This document shows positions 17,358-24,906 of a stretch of DNA of 64,000 nt, piece after piece. The translations under genes and the position numbers were made by a program. Each line of letters begins with the position of its first letter. Position 1 is the first letter of the stretch. The notes below the pieces were generated by a model. It saw only the letters and a list, made by a program, of their open reading frames with translations. It was not told the origin of the DNA and searched no databases. Origin of the DNA: an uncultured Clostridia bacterium (GTDB lineage Bacteria > Bacillota > Clostridia > Oscillospirales > Acutalibacteraceae); contig CAMCPL010000009.1 of NCBI GenBank assembly GCA_945876745.1, positions 1-64,000 on the forward strand. Direction: 5' to 3'.

Positions 17358-17390
17358 GGGTACAACTGTACCCTCTGATTTTTTTATTTT
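17358..17390 (+). terminator. Terminator between ATPase and HNH genes
   Basis: Palindrome GGGTACAACTGTACCC (17358-17373) followed by a T-rich tail, preceded by a run of eight G. The half-site GGGTACA recurs at 17405-17411, just after a TATAAT box (17397-17402) for the HNH gene, so the hairpin sequence could also act as an operator. Confidence 0.6.
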
Positions 17391-17434
17391 TTGAATTATA
17401 ATATGGGTACATCTTAGAAAAGGAGGTACTCAAA

Positions 17435-17746
17435 ATGTCAAAGTATAAAACCATATATGTATGGAACCGTGTTTTCGGAGAAAAGCAGGAGGTGTACGAT
17501 TACGCTGGAAGGCTAATGAAAAAATTAGCCTGCGGAAATCCGAATAGTTCTTATCACCCGACACTCGATCACATCAGACCGCTTTCAAACGGCGGGTGCG
17601 ATGTCCTCGAAAATATCATAATTTGCCATCGTGATACCAACAAGGAAAAAGCAGATCACTTTCCGCACTGGAAGGCAAACGGCGCATCTTTCCACGCCCG
17701 CAGGGTAAAAGGTTCCCGTGTGGCATACAAAATTATCGAAGATTAA
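17435..17746 (+). CDS. Small HNH endonuclease
   Basis: 103 residues. The HNH motif is clear: LDHIRPLSNGGCDVLENI at about 46-63 and CHRDTNKEK near 66-74, giving the D-H, N and N/H ligands of a beta-beta-alpha metal nuclease. The protein is little more than this domain. SD AAGGAGG and ATG 17435 are unambiguous. The stop codon TAA overlaps the SD of the next gene (acidic protein, 12 bases on), so the two are coupled. It could be the PtuB-like partner of the upstream ATPase, or a nuclease whose activity is held by the acidic neighbour. Confidence 0.85.
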   Translation: MSKYKTIYVWNRVFGEKQEVYDYAGRLMKKLACGNPNSSYHPTLDHIRPLSNGGCDVLENIIICHRDTNKEKADHFPHWKANGASFHARRVKGSRVAYKIIED

Positions 17747-17758
17747 GGAGGAACATCC

Positions 17759-17941
17759 ATGAGCAAAAATTTCTTTGATTACGACGACGGCGACTATGCA
17801 CATTCCATTTCCGACAATATGGCAATTGATTCAGACGGCAACATGATGATGAGAATGGGCGACAACATGGCTATGGACATGGACACCGGCGATCTTCACT
17901 TTATTTCATCTTGGCCTGACGATGAAGACGACGACGATTAA
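17759..17941 (+). CDS. Very acidic, methionine-rich small protein with internal repeat
   Basis: 60 residues with 17 Asp, 1 Glu, 9 Met and only 2 basic residues. Two copies of a DNMAxDxDxG-like unit follow each other (near residues 19-27 and 35-44), and the C-terminus is a DDEDDDD tail. No membrane segment. It sits between the HNH nuclease and the zinc-ribbon gene with gaps of 12 and 15 bases and a strong SD (AAGGAGG). Strongly acidic partners of nucleases can act as DNA-mimic immunity proteins (known for other nucleases), but I do not recognise this family and the role is inference from charge and position. Confidence 0.75.
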   Translation: MSKNFFDYDDGDYAHSISDNMAIDSDGNMMMRMGDNMAMDMDTGDLHFISSWPDDEDDDD

Positions 17942-17956
17942 AAGGAGCGATTGTAT

Positions 17957-18712
17957 ATGGCTTTAATACATTGCCCGAATTGCGGAAAACTTATTAGCGA
18001 CATGGCAACACTATGCCCAAACTGTAACAGCCAAAACGGTGATCCATCTGCAAACGACGCAGTAACCTGTTCTGAATGCGGAAATAAGTACAGCAAAGAA
18101 CAAAATTTCTGTCCGGCTTGCGGTTGTCCCAATAACTCAAATCTCCCAAAAAAGAAGAAGCATAAAGGTATTGCCATTGCAGCAATTATTCTAACTATCG
18201 TTTTAGCAATCGGATTGTTCGGTGCATTTGTGAGCAATAAAAGCAGAGCAACGGTTTATTATGACAATTTAGAAACCGTCACCTACAAAATGCTTGACGG
18301 TGCAGCAAAAGCAGAAACCGCAGGAAATCTTATCAAGAGTGTATGGTACAATGCAATTTATGAGGAAAGGGATTCAGAAACAGATAAATACACTTTAAAA
18401 AACGGCAAATTCGTTGATGATTTTAATGACGCCCTAAGTAATTTGTTTTCCGACGAAGAGTATCAGAAAAACATCTTAGCAATCCAAAATAACCAAGATG
18501 AAGTAATATCTCTGATGAAGCAACTCAATAATCCTCCCAGAGAATACGAGGAAGCATATTCGGTTTTGAAAACATATTATGATAACTATTTGTCAATGAC
18601 TAAGATGGTTATTAATCCAGCAGGGAGTTTGCAATCATTTTCAGACGAATTTAATAGTGCAGACACTGAGACCGTAAACTCTTACGAAAAAATGAAACTG
18701 TATCTAAACTAA
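17957..18712 (+). CDS. Double zinc-ribbon membrane protein
   Basis: About 251 residues from ATG 17957 (SD AAGGAG; a TTG at 17951 is less likely). Two zinc ribbons, CPNCGKLISDMATLCPNC and CSECGNKYSKEQNFCPACGC, occupy residues 5-55, followed by a KKKKHKG stretch, one membrane helix (AIAAIILTIVLAIGLFGAFV, about 70-90) and an outside helical domain of about 160 residues. This cytoplasmic-ribbon plus TM plus external-domain plan is common in Firmicutes and is usually of unknown role. It is the third gene of the HNH-acidic-ribbon run. The group II intron begins a few bases after its stop. Confidence 0.75.
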   Translation: MALIHCPNCGKLISDMATLCPNCNSQNGDPSANDAVTCSECGNKYSKEQNFCPACGCPNNSNLPKKKKHKGIAIAAIILTIVLAIGLFGAFVSNKSRATVYYDNLETVTYKMLDGAAKAETAGNLIKSVWYNAIYEERDSETDKYTLKNGKFVDDFNDALSNLFSDEEYQKNILAIQNNQDEVISLMKQLNNPPREYEEAYSVLKTYYDNYLSMTKMVINPAGSLQSFSDEFNSADTETVNSYEKMKLYLN

Positions 18713-18717
18713 CAAAT

Positions 18718-20628
18718 CGAGTAGGAGGCTACCCATTAGTTGAGTAGCCGACCTCTCACACCACCGTGCGTACCGTTCGGTACACGGCGGTTCAATCATA
18801 TTGAGTGCATAGACTTGTACGCTTCGGATATGTCATAATATCCCCTGCGTGCAAGTCTTTCATTTGTTATGGTATGCTGTAATATACCGCTTCCTGCAAT
18901 AGCCCAATAGCCTTTCCGAGTGTTTCCGTTTCGGCAAGCCTGCAATTCGGGCATACCAAATTTCTTTAGGTTTTCCACCCTTGTTTTTGGCTTCTTCCAT
19001 TGCTTCCAGATATACATTCGTATTCTTCTTCGCAACCACTCGTTCCATTGCTTCATAAGTGTTTCCATTTCCGCTATTCCGTAATAACCAAGCCATCCTC
19101 GCATAAATACCCTTATATTGTTTAACACGGTATCAAGCTTTCTGCCTTGACTACGGGAAGTTAGTTTTCGCAGTTTATCCTTGGCTTTCTTCTTCGACTT
19201 TGCGTGAACTCGGATATATGCACCCTTTCTGTTCCTTCCCATCGCAAAGCCGAGAAACCGAAATTTCGGATTGAATACACACTTACCGCTCGGCTCTTTT
19301 CCGTGTTTACCTTGAGCTTTAATTTCTTCTCAAGATATGCCGTACTTGTTCCGAGCAATCTTTCCGCCGCACGCATACTCTTTGCTAAAAGAAGTATATC
19401 GTCTGCATATCGGATTACCTTTACTCCTCTGCCCTCAAACTCTTTATCGAATTTATCGAGATAGATGTTGGCAAGTAACGGTGACAGATTTCCGCCCTGC
19501 GGTGAACCCTCTTTCGTTTTCATTACTATGCCGTTTTCCATTACTCCGCTTTTAAGATACTTCTTGATTAAATCAATCAGTCTCTTATCCTTGATGTCCT
19601 CACGGAGCATATTCATAAGCAGTTCGTGGTTCAGCGTATCGAAATATTTGGATAAATCAAGGCATACTGCATATTTGTACCCCTCGTCCGCATATTCCTT
19701 TACTTTGAGTATTGCGTCCTTTGCGCTTTTGTGCGGTCTGTAGCCGTAGCTTCCGTCCGAAAACTTCGGCTCATAGATTGGTATTAGCACCTGTGCTATT
19801 GCTTGTTGGATAACGCGGTCTATGACTGTCGGTATTCCGAGCTTTCTCGCTTCCCCGTTGTCCTTGGGAATCTCTACTCTCCTGACAGGCGACGGCTTGT
19901 ATTTGCCGTTCCTTATACTTTCGAGCAGTTCATTCCTATGTTCTTTCAACCACGGGAGGGCTTCATCTACGGTCATACAGTCAACTCCGCTTGCTCCCTT
20001 ATTGGCTTTTACCCGCTTGTAGGCTTTATTCAGATTGTCTCTGCTCAGAACCTTTTCAAGCAAGTCTGCACCGTCCTTTCGGTCAACCTCTCGACCTTCG
20101 GTACTGCACGCTTCTGCATACTCTTCGTGTTTCACACTATCCCTTTGCAGGAAGCCGCCGTTTTCGGCGTATTCTGTTTTCATCATACCGACCTCCTTTA
20201 GTTTCTTACTAGGAACTTATGATTGTTCGGTCCTTCCCGAAAAAAAATTTTTTTCCCCCTCGGTACTATGACCTCTGCTGACTTCTTACAGTTCGTTGTT
20301 ACTACGGAAAAAATTTTTTTCCGCCTGCAAGACCTCCTCGGGTAAGCGTAATCACCTTCACCTCATATATCTGCTGCATTTACACCTTGAAATTCGGGCA
20401 GTATTGGACTTCGTTTTGAATAGGAAACTCGTCCGTTTCAAGTATGCCTTATATGCAGTTTCTGTTCGTCAGACCGAGGCTTTGCCCGCAGAGACACTTT
20501 TAAGTCTCCGCATCCGACTTCTTTCAGACTCCGTCTCACGGCGGACGCCCTTGTCTTCGGCTAACAGTTCCTACTGCCAAGTCTGTAGCGGACTTTCACC
20601 GCCAAGTTATTACACGTGCCGAGCACAC
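18718..20628 (-). mobile_element. Group II intron (probably class C) with maturase gene
   Basis: On the - strand the 5' end GTGTGCTCGG begins at 20628, one base or so behind a rho-independent terminator, and the 3' end lies near 18718. Domain V is visible at about 18749-18793 (arms around GTACCGAACGGTAC), and domain VI just after it (GGCTAC/GTAGCC with an ACTAAT stretch for the branch A). The maturase ORF occupies the middle. Insertion directly downstream of a terminator hairpin and a total length of about 1.9 kb are characteristic of group IIC introns. Exact splice sites are estimates, to within a few bases. Confidence 0.8.
18796..20186 (-). pseudogene. ltrA: Group II intron reverse transcriptase/maturase, frameshifted
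   Basis: The first part (20186 to about 19262) holds the RT domain: palm motif CLDLSKYFDTLNH, GSPQGGNLSPLLANIYL and the catalytic YADD in VIRYADDILLL. The thumb/maturase part (FMRGWLGYYGIAEME, about 18796-19242) continues in another frame. The break lies near 19262, where AATTTCGGTTT would need one more C to keep frame (restoring NFRFLGFAMGRNRKG). The whole would be about 463 residues. Without the thumb and maturase domain the RT alone should not support splicing or mobility, so the intron is inactive unless the shift is a sequencing error or is bypassed. Confidence 0.85.
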
Positions 20629-20629
20629 T

Positions 20630-20668
20630 ATTTAAAAAGGGACAGAAGCAATCACGCACTGTCCCTTT
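20630..20668 (-). terminator. Terminator of the HTH gene and landing site of the intron
   Basis: On the - strand AAAGGGACAG pairs with CTGTCCCTTT around a 13-base loop, then a T-rich tail; the intron starts immediately after. It ends the gene at 20685-21287. Confidence 0.85.
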
Positions 20669-20684
20669 GAAACTTTATTCTTAA

Positions 20685-21287
20685 TCAAGGTTTTTCGTCC
20701 CTTCTCTGTTTTCTCTTACATCTGCGCTGTTCGTTTTCACGCTCTCTGCGTTGTATGTATTTAAATTCTCGGATGAGTTCTTTATATCTCTCGGTGCTAG
20801 GGTTGGATAGTTTTTGCGGTGACGCCATATAGTATATAAATTCTTCTTTCACGCAGTATTGGGTGTTGCCCATTTTTATACCGTGCAGGGTTTCTTCTCT
20901 TATCAGTTCATGTATGCGCTGTGGGCTATGTCCGACCAGTTCCGCCGCCGTCTGCGTGGGCAGAGCTTCGGGTAGCTCTGCCCACAGCATCTCCAACCAT
21001 AGCCTGAAGGCTTCGCAGTTTTCTTCGGTGGCTTCAAGTAACGGGCGCGGATGCCATTCGGTTCGGTTTGAGAACAGACCGTTCAGTTCGGATAGGAAAC
21101 CTACCTCTGTATCCATACGGATTTTGAACATTTCCGCATCCTCTATCAGCACTCGGTACTTATGGGTTGCGTGTCCGGTATTTTCATGCGGGATATAATT
21201 ATGATCCATCAGATATTTCATCTTCCGTGTGGAGATGTGCAGGTATTGTCTAAGCTTACATCCGCTCATATATTTTTCTTCAGCCAT
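20685..21287 (-). CDS. Helix-turn-helix protein of the integrative element
   Basis: 200 residues with two HTH-like parts: residues 7-45 (GCKLRQYLHISTRKMKYLM, then a wing) and 110-145 (TQTAAELVGHSPQRIHELI with wing KMGNTQYCVKEEF). The C-terminus is very basic (RRCKRKQRRDEKP), fit for DNA contact. Two-HTH proteins accompanying integrases are common in clostridial elements; the gene at 13194-13766 has the same general plan with little sequence identity. It lies 51 bases after the integrase stop on the same strand, so it probably shares the int transcript and regulates recombination or transfer. Precise role unknown. Confidence 0.7.
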   Translation of the reverse strand: MAEEKYMSGCKLRQYLHISTRKMKYLMDHNYIPHENTGHATHKYRVLIEDAEMFKIRMDTEVGFLSELNGLFSNRTEWHPRPLLEATEENCEAFRLWLEMLWAELPEALPTQTAAELVGHSPQRIHELIREETLHGIKMGNTQYCVKEEFIYYMASPQKLSNPSTERYKELIREFKYIQRRERENEQRRCKRKQRRDEKP

Positions 21288-21338
21288 ATATTAAATCATC
21301 CTTTCGGTTGGCAAAAATGCACCTTTATCCGAGGTGTA

Positions 21339-22535
21339 TCATTCCTTTGCTTTATTAAAGATATTGCTGATAACATCAGCGCTTTCCTGTTTTTTGGACT
21401 TATCAAGGTGGGCATAGATATTTGCCGTTGTTGAGAGGTCGGAGTGACCGAGGAAGGTCGATACATTCAGCAGAGGCACATCCCGATTGATAAGGATACT
21501 TGCGAAGGTGTGTCGTAGGTCGTGGAAGCGAATCTTTCGCAGGCCGTAGCGCTCGATAAGGTCAGCAAATCGCCCCGTAACTCTGTTCGGTCTTAGCAGT
21601 TCGCCGAGCTGATCAACGCAGATATAATCATCGAATTTGCGATTATAACTGCCTTTGAACATTCGGCGGTATAGGTCTTGCTTTTCCCGTTCCTCGCAGA
21701 GCATTTCGTAGACGGGGTCCGGCAGAGGAAGGGTTCGGCGGCTTGATTTATTTTTCATTTCCTCTACAGGCTCTACGATAACCTTGCCGTTTTCCTTGTA
21801 CTCGATAACCTTGGTGTCGAGCAGGATGGTGCGTTTTTCCCAATCAACCCTTGACCATCTTGCACCCAAGGCTTCGCTTCGGCGTAGCCCCAAGCCACCC
21901 GCTAACATTACCGCAGGGTAGATAACATCCCCGCGCAGGAGTCCGAGCATTGTTATCAGCTCGTCCTCGGAATAATTTTCACCGGTGAACTTGTTTTTCT
22001 TCGGGCGGTCGATTCGGTCGAAGGGGTTGGCATCTATCAGCTCGTACTTGAGCGCTCTTTTGAAGGCGCTGTGCAGGACGGTATGATAGTGAATGACGGT
22101 GTTGGCAACGACACCCGACTCGAACATCCAATCATAAAAATTCTCAATGTCCTTTGACGTTATATTGCCGACCGTCAGATCACTGTGGGCAGTAAAATAC
22201 CGCCGAATTCTACCGTAGATCATTCCATGGTAGCTTTCAGCGGTACTCTTTTGGATATTCTTTTCGATCTTTTTATAGTGGGCGCACATATAATCGAAGA
22301 TTGGAATATCCGAGGCAGGCTTTGCATTTCGGGCAATCTGCTCGGCGTAATCATTTTCAAAGGCTTTGACTACCTCTCGGTAGGCTTTGTTCACCTTTGA
22401 TTTATTTGAGCCTTCGGGAAGACCGAGAGCTCGCCATACGGGTTTTGTCTTACCGTTTTCCTTTACTTGTATCACGGCATAGAGGCGACCCTTTTTAGCC
22501 TGTACGCTGGCGGCAAGTGTGGTTTTGGCATCCAT
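21339..22535 (-). CDS. int: Tyrosine-type site-specific integrase
   Basis: 398 residues. N-terminal arm-binding region, core-binding SAM-like domain (about 85-170), and catalytic domain with the complete set: Arg in LGLRRSEALGARW (about 218), Lys in the following beta-hairpin, HDLRHTF (about 346-352), LGHSDLSTT with the second His, and Tyr nucleophile in ANIYAHL (about 376). It recombines attP with attB and, with Xis, excises. The xis-like gene overlaps its start by 41 bases. SD AAGGAG precedes ATG 22535. Integrases of this group often use tRNA genes, consistent with the tRNA-Ser target, but it lies far from both proposed ends. Confidence 0.95.
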   Translation of the reverse strand: MDAKTTLAASVQAKKGRLYAVIQVKENGKTKPVWRALGLPEGSNKSKVNKAYREVVKAFENDYAEQIARNAKPASDIPIFDYMCAHYKKIEKNIQKSTAESYHGMIYGRIRRYFTAHSDLTVGNITSKDIENFYDWMFESGVVANTVIHYHTVLHSAFKRALKYELIDANPFDRIDRPKKNKFTGENYSEDELITMLGLLRGDVIYPAVMLAGGLGLRRSEALGARWSRVDWEKRTILLDTKVIEYKENGKVIVEPVEEMKNKSSRRTLPLPDPVYEMLCEEREKQDLYRRMFKGSYNRKFDDYICVDQLGELLRPNRVTGRFADLIERYGLRKIRFHDLRHTFASILINRDVPLLNVSTFLGHSDLSTTANIYAHLDKSKKQESADVISNIFNKAKE

Positions 22536-22851
22536 TTGTTATCACTCCTTTTTTATTTTTGCCAACACGAACAATATCACAACTCGTTTGGCAAGTCCAG
22601 ACATTATCGGAAGTTTTCTCAAGAAAGTAGACCCTTGGGTTCGAACTTGGTCTGTCCTTTTGCTGTAAATAATCGATCAGCTGCGATTTGGCAATGCGAT
22701 TTTCTCTGCCGACCTTAACCGCCGGCAGAGTTTTTTCTTTGATAAGCTTGTAGACGGTTTTTATACTGACTCTCAGTATCTCCGCAACTTCAGCGGCGGT
22801 CAGTGACGCCGGATAACAGTGCAATTCTTTTTCGCGCTCCTTTTTAGTCAT
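22495..22851 (-). CDS. xis: Excisionase-like HTH protein
   Basis: 118 residues. An HTH_17/excisionase motif (LTAAEVAEILRVSIKTVYKL, then wing KVGRENRIAKSQLIDYLQQ) covers residues 17-68. The C-terminal 45 residues are not conserved-looking and their codons overlap the start of int by 41 bases, so the functional core is the first 70 residues. It should bind att-site DNA and tilt Int toward excision. SD AGGAG precedes ATG 22851. Order mob - xis - int on one strand is normal for clostridial mobilizable elements. Confidence 0.85.
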   Translation of the reverse strand: MTKKEREKELHCYPASLTAAEVAEILRVSIKTVYKLIKEKTLPAVKVGRENRIAKSQLIDYLQQKDRPSSNPRVYFLEKTSDNVWTCQTSCDIVRVGKNKKGVITNGCQNHTCRQRTG

Positions 22852-22933
22852 AGGCTAACTCCTTTCTCCTACATCTTCATTGTAGGTGTTTCAGTTTCTT
22901 CTATAGTTTTGTCCTCAGTATTATCAGCCTCAC

Positions 22934-24325
22934 TTATGGCGGCGATAGCGCCGACGGCGAGACCGATAATCGCACCGAGGTTTGAAGCATTTTCCTGTGC
23001 TTCGATTCGTTTTCGGCGTTCCTCCGGATCTTCGGATGTGCTTCAATTATACTACCAGCTTCCAGAATACCACGCAGACCAACACCGACAGTGCTACCGC
23101 CGACACCGCTGTGGCAATCATTATTTTCATAATCTTCTGCTGCAGATTCTCGATCGTACTGTCCAGAGCCTTGGTACTCCACGAAAGGGTTTCGGAGCAA
23201 TCCGAAATAAACCGTTCTTGATTCTTCCCAGCCTGTTCTACCATCGTCTGCATCTGAGCCACTGTATCCGCATTGGTATTCACCACCTCCTGAAACGTTC
23301 TCTCCATATATTCCGACTCTATATTCTGTATCTCTGTGCAGTGGTCGGTCAGCTCTTCCCGTGTCGCCAATCTGTCTATCAGCTGATACAGCTTCGGCTG
23401 AAACTCCGTCGCATCCTCCAGCAGTTGGCTCTCCCGCTTGCGCTGTTCTATCGGGATCGCATACACCTGCGGCTGATACGGAATCTGTGCCAGTTCGGAT
23501 ACCGTCCGTGCATTTTTCTGCCTCAGCATATCCACCGCCGTGTTCTGCTGTGAGCCGTTTCCTGATTGTGAACTCATACTCTAATACTCCTTTCAGATAT
23601 TTGTCATCGTGCAGTCGTATGTCCCTGCACTTCATTCCGTTTGGGCAAGTGAAAGTGATATATTTTCTTTCATCTGTCCACGTAACTTGATAGCTGAGCC
23701 GTTTCATTTCTCTTATAAAATCCGCTCGGCTACCGCTTCGGTTCATAACAAAGTCAATGTCGGCAATCAATTTAAATTTCCAACTCTCGCCTTTGGAGGC
23801 GGCGCGGTACTCTCGGCTTGAAATATTTGCACCATCTTTTCTATACGGTTTTAAAACACTAAGCCCGTGTTCGTTACAGATGCTGTCGCTGAGTGTTCGT
23901 AACCGATTCAGCGTTCCGGGGTTCTGCCTGAGCTTATTGCCGTTTTCATAATGCACAGAGTTTATAACAAAGTGATTATGAAGGTACTCGGCATCAGTGT
24001 GGGTAGTCACTAAAACTTCATGTCCTGGCCACGCTTTTTCTGCGAACTCCAAACCGATTTTGTGAACCTGCTCGGCAGAAACATTTTCCTTCGGTGAAAA
24101 GGATTGAACGTAATGATAAAAAGTAATACCGCCCTTCTTTTTATGCGCGTTCTTTGTCACCATAAATTCTGTGAAAGAATTCTCGCCGTTGCAATTTACG
24201 CCGCCCACAAGTCTGCGACCGCTGTCCTCGTCTGCAACCTTTTTCTGTTGCAAACAATAATCTATCACCGCCTTCATTGCGCTGATACTTTGATTGGATT
24301 CGGGAATAAAATTTACGGTTGCCAT
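22934..24325 (-). CDS. mobA: Relaxase (MobP-type mobilization nuclease)
   Basis: 463 residues. The N-terminal half is a MobA/VirD2-type relaxase: early conserved segment MATVNFIPESNQS, the metal-binding region LVTTHTDAEYLHNHFVINSV (about 104-123, His triad around HNH) and NKLRQNPG. It nicks oriT and stays bound to the transferred strand. From residue 250 to about 426 the codons also encode another protein in a different frame (23047-23577), and here the relaxase sequence becomes rich in Gly, Asp, Ser and Thr, poor in hydrophobic residues, as expected for the constrained partner. Its ATG overlaps the mobC stop (TAATG). Confidence 0.9.
   Translation of the reverse strand: MATVNFIPESNQSISAMKAVIDYCLQQKKVADEDSGRRLVGGVNCNGENSFTEFMVTKNAHKKKGGITFYHYVQSFSPKENVSAEQVHKIGLEFAEKAWPGHEVLVTTHTDAEYLHNHFVINSVHYENGNKLRQNPGTLNRLRTLSDSICNEHGLSVLKPYRKDGANISSREYRAASKGESWKFKLIADIDFVMNRSGSRADFIREMKRLSYQVTWTDERKYITFTCPNGMKCRDIRLHDDKYLKGVLEYEFTIRKRLTAEHGGGYAEAEKCTDGIRTGTDSVSAAGVCDPDRTAQAGEPTAGGCDGVSAEAVSADRQIGDTGRADRPLHRDTEYRVGIYGENVSGGGEYQCGYSGSDADDGRTGWEESRTVYFGLLRNPFVEYQGSGQYDRESAAEDYENNDCHSGVGGSTVGVGLRGILEAGSIIEAHPKIRRNAENESKHRKMLQTSVRLSVSPSALSPP
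23047..23577 (-). CDS. Mobilization-associated membrane protein nested out of frame in the relaxase gene
   Basis: 176 residues, entirely inside the relaxase gene in another frame. It has its own SD (AAAGGAG, 9 bases before ATG 23577), a long helical, coiled-coil-rich body (for example RTFQEVVNTNADTVAQMQTM), and one C-terminal membrane helix (IMKIMIATAVSAVALSVLVC region, about 150-174). Small membrane proteins overlapping a relaxase gene are known from ColE1-type plasmids (mobB within mobA), where they tether or stabilise the relaxosome; an equivalent job is the likely reading. The hydrophobic, normal-looking composition compared with the relaxase frame suggests this frame carries the stronger selection here. 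Confidence 0.8.
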   Translation of the reverse strand: MSSQSGNGSQQNTAVDMLRQKNARTVSELAQIPYQPQVYAIPIEQRKRESQLLEDATEFQPKLYQLIDRLATREELTDHCTEIQNIESEYMERTFQEVVNTNADTVAQMQTMVEQAGKNQERFISDCSETLSWSTKALDSTIENLQQKIMKIMIATAVSAVALSVLVCVVFWKLVV

Positions 24326-24642
24326 TATCCCTTCCTCGCAATCTCTAACAGTTGTTCGTAGATTTTCTTCTGTTCGTCTACCACATCTTGAAAATCATAC
24401 GACTGAAACACACCCGAATTTATCTTCGTTGCAATCTGATTCAGGTTGTTGCCGATGCGCTTGAGTTCGATCAGCAACGGTTTTACATCCTCTGCAACTT
24501 GGATGGGTATTTCGAGCGAAAGCGAAACAATATAGTCGGTAAGGCTTCGCTTAGCGCGTTTTGCATTTCGCTCGATGCGTTCCCTTTCGGCACTGGTAAG
24601 GCGAATGGTCAGCGTGTTATCACGCCGTCTTTTTTCACTCAT
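24325..24642 (-). CDS. mobC: Relaxosome protein MobC (ribbon-helix-helix)
   Basis: 105 residues from ATG 24642 (SD GAAAGGA); an ATG nine bases upstream overlaps the SD. The N-terminus RRRDNTLTIRLTSAER is a ribbon-helix-helix strand and helix, followed by the MobC pattern LLIELKRIGNNLNQIATKIN (about 61-80), which marks the family. MobC opens or bends DNA at oriT and helps the relaxase nick. It overlaps the relaxase start and lies next to a palindrome-rich stretch at 24652-24906 that probably holds oriT. Confidence 0.9.
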   Translation of the reverse strand: MSEKRRRDNTLTIRLTSAERERIERNAKRAKRSLTDYIVSLSLEIPIQVAEDVKPLLIELKRIGNNLNQIATKINSGVFQSYDFQDVVDEQKKIYEQLLEIARKG

Positions 24643-24672
24643 TTTTATCATTCCTTTCGTAATAATAGTGGG

Positions 24673-24747
24673 TTCGGGCTACCGCCCGAAATTTCAGCGG
24701 TCAGGCGGACAGCCGGACGCTCTGCTTGCCCCAGACTAAAGTCTGGG
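24673..24747. other. Candidate oriT region with two perfect hairpins
   Basis: Between mobC and the RepA-like gene lie two perfect inverted repeats: TTCGGGC-TACC-GCCCGAA (24673-24690) and CCCAGACT-AA-AGTCTGGG (24730-24747). Origins of transfer normally sit next to the relaxase and relaxosome genes and contain such repeats before the nick site. No nick sequence can be named from the sequence alone. The rest of the gap to 24906 shows no gene. Confidence 0.45.
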
Positions 24748-24906
24748 AAATGAAAAACCGAAGTTCTCACAATCGCCCCAAATTTGCATTTTAATCTTCA
24801 GTGGGGTGTTTATGCATTTCTCTTGCCAAACGCCCCACAAATCGCCTACAAATCGCTCACAGGGACGAAAGGAACGCTTGGGACGAATGTTTTGGGAGGC
24901 CCCTTT

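Noticed and set aside
19204-20271. Several open frames on the + strand across the intron
   Set aside because: They are antisense shadows of the maturase gene and structured intron RNA; none has an SD or a family pattern.
22819-23553. 244-codon frame on the + strand across the relaxase end
   Set aside because: Antisense to two overlapping genes; composition follows from them.
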